Assembly (NCBI GenBank): GCA_013398015.1
Contig: VZRR01010232.1
Span: 1,083,065 to 1,147,064, forward strand
DNA length: 64,000 bases
Direction: 5' to 3'
Source: Oreocharis arfaki
Taxonomy: Eukaryota > Chordata > Aves > Passeriformes > Paramythiidae
In this document: positions 62,190 to 64,000 of the stretch, one piece after another
Numbering within the stretch: position 1 is the stretch's first letter
How the letters are laid out: each line of letters opens with the position of its first letter
Program-made: the position numbers and the translations under genes
Notes under the pieces: model-generated
What the model saw: the letters and a program-made list of their open reading frames with translations, nothing else
Database searches by the model: none
Told to the model about the DNA's origin: nothing

Positions 62190-64000
62190 AATTCTTAGAA
62201 TAACAAGTTACCACAGCCACATTTAAAAGAAAGCAATCCACAACTCAAGAATTATTCCATTTCTCAACACTGTCCCATTAAACCAAACCTTTGCTGGACT
62301 CTCTCTTACTACAGCTTAATCCCACCCCCCCTCAAAGAGCACTCTGCAGTTTCTTCATGCACCCAAGCAACACTAATAAGAACCTATAAAGGGTCAGCAG
62401 AAAACCCTAAGCCAGAGCTCTGGCAGAAATCCAAACTGGAAAAGACACTGACTGTGCACAACAGCAAGTGAAGACAGACAGCTTTTCCCCAAAGTGATAT
62501 TTTAATTCAGAAAAGAACCTTCACTAATCTCAGGGTTTATTATTATCTGTGTAGCAAATGGGACTGCAGTTGGTCTACATAAAGCATTAGTTTCCTACGG
62601 GGCATTTTAGACTGTAAATGATGAAGGACCAGACCTAAACCAGAAGTCTGCTGGAACTCTGCTTTTGCGTTTAATTTGATTTAAGCGTGCCAAAAGGCAG
62701 GGAATGAAAGTGCAGCACTAACAAAAAGACCTTGGTGGAACACAGGGCACAGGAGGGATCCCCTTGGGCTGGCATCTGCACGGGGACCTACAGATGACCT
62801 ACACCAGACCTTCCTCCTTGCCTCCCTGGGACTGACCCCAGAGCAATGACTGGGACTCTGGGAGATGCAGCAGTTGTGCCTTCACCAAGCTGAAAACACA
62901 GTACATTGCAAGTGGAACTGTCAGGCTGAAGGACAGCTGTGCTTCCAACACACCTCACGGGGAATCAACAACGCACTCAATAACGGGGCTTTGCTCCCTG
63001 GCCATGATGTTTTTCCCTTCGTTCCCACAGTCACCAGCACGAGTGAATTCCCTAATGGAAGGGGTTTGGCTCTCCTATAACCAGCTTTGGGCAAGGCCTC
63101 TTCTCCACAACTCCTCCCACGGACATTGCAAAGGGAGCGAGTGTGCACCAGGACAAGACCTGGCACAAGGAAATAAAAATCTTGGTCACGGATGCCAGTA
63201 TGACAGAAAGAGCAGTAACTGCACTGGGAAAAGCGCTCCACCATACAATCACAAATAAGTATAATCAGCAATGACCTTCCAGTACAGAATTTCCAACCTC
63301 TCACGGGCTGAGACATTAAACACAAGCATGACGTCCATATGCACTGAGCTGTGAAACTCACACCAGGAACTCACGGGGTTAAAAACGACTGCAAGCTTGG
63401 TATCAACCCAGAGCTGATCTTCCACTATGGCACACATCCCACACCACTTCCTTCCCAGCCTTCAAAGATCTACATTACAAAAGAGATGTCCTCCAAAGCT
63501 CTTCCTGTGATGAGCTTTACTGAAGAAAAGAGGAGAATCTAAAAGAAAGATAAGAGCCCAGGGATGTGGGTTAGAAGAGGTCAAAACCAGACACCACGTA
63601 CTGTCACTGGGTTCACAGGAACATTTCATTATCAGGCATTTCTCTTCTCTTCCCCATCTGCACTATAGAGAAAGCCCTTTTCCAGGATGCTCAAAAGGTA
63701 CCAATAATCAATTTAAAACATATGAAATACAGTTAAAATGCATTTTTTGAGCTGTGTGCATTTTGGAACTGAAAGCTGAGTGCCACAGAGTAGCCATCAT
63801 TAGGAAAACGTTTTGCTTAAAGAAACTTTCTCACATATGAAGAGCGCTGTGAAGTCTTTAAGAGTCTAAAAATATTTTTACAGAACTTGCCAGGTAGGAG
63901 CAGCTAGGTGGGAATTGTACAAAACCTGCTCTTTCAACCTGAAATGTGGGAGCTGTGCCTACAGGCTCTTCAGTTATCTAACGTTCTCATCAAGTGAGCT
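62190..64000. other. gene-free stretch, nothing recognised
   Basis: Unique DNA. 62865-63360 is open on both strands at once (146 codons minus, 71 and 84 codons plus) because stops are locally rare; nothing in these frames resembles a known family. No repeats recognised to the window end. Confidence 0.55.

Noticed and set aside
61736..62203. 155-codon plus-strand frame
   Set aside because: It ends in a lysine run encoded by a 20-base A tract and has no family features.
62921..63361. 146-codon minus-strand frame with several cysteines
   Set aside because: The cysteines show no regular spacing, the plus strand is open too, and no splice or promoter context was found.
1..64000. CRISPR array, prophage, operon or toxin-antitoxin system
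   Set aside because: No regularly spaced repeats, no ribosome-binding-site-linked gene runs and no long frames; composition and CR1 elements show vertebrate nuclear DNA.
1..64000. tRNA or endogenous retrovirus
   Set aside because: No tRNA B-box with a matching cloverleaf, and no paired long terminal repeats or retroviral frame was seen by eye. A search with tRNAscan-SE and RepeatMasker would be decisive.

Overview
The window looks like nuclear non-coding DNA of a bird, most likely a songbird. The evidence is the repeat content: seven recognisable fragments of CR1 LINE retrotransposons, several in the form common in avian genomes (3' tail of degenerate ATTCTATGATT units, preceded by a block recognisable as GGTTGGAAGGGACC in reverse complement). 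CR1 also occurs in crocodiles and turtles, so bird is a strong inference and songbird a weaker one. Bases lean to A+T by eye, CpG is rare apart from a few clusters, stops are frequent in all frames, and no long conserved reading frame is present. There are no bacterial operons, phage, CRISPR arrays, rRNA or tRNA genes that I can see.

Layout. 1-9.2 kb: unique AT-leaning DNA with A-rich and AAAT simple repeats. 9.2-18.5 kb: unique DNA with A/C- and T/G-rich tracts, a 45-bp A-rich duplication and a hairpin. 18.5-23.2 kb: three CR1 fragments. 23.2-29.7 kb: unique DNA with a compact CpG-rich patch near 26.7-26.9 kb. 29.7-30.8 kb: a 41-bp tandem duplication and an old CR1. 35.7-38.6 kb: palindromic, homeodomain-like sites and an E-box pair. 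39.8-40.15 kb: a CR1 fragment, a 25-bp tandem repeat and a possible minus-strand exon. 43-47.7 kb: a tandem E-box, an AT-rich block that may be a conserved element, an 18-bp palindrome and an old 89-bp duplication. 50.9-51.9 kb: two CR1 fragments in opposite orientation, 5' ends facing. 55-60.6 kb: a CA-rich microsatellite, the longest open frame in the window, and two more possible minus-strand exons.

No gene can be named. Three minus-strand segments (57966-58121, 60403-60572, 40007-40149) have open frames that read like protein and start at plausible splice acceptors of the same phase; only the first also has a good donor. They could be parts of one minus-strand gene, separate poorly known transcripts, or chance. 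The rest is best read as intergenic or intronic DNA. I found no convincing previously undescribed system; the best leads are the 58 kb exon/peptide candidate and the palindrome cluster at 35.7-35.9 kb.
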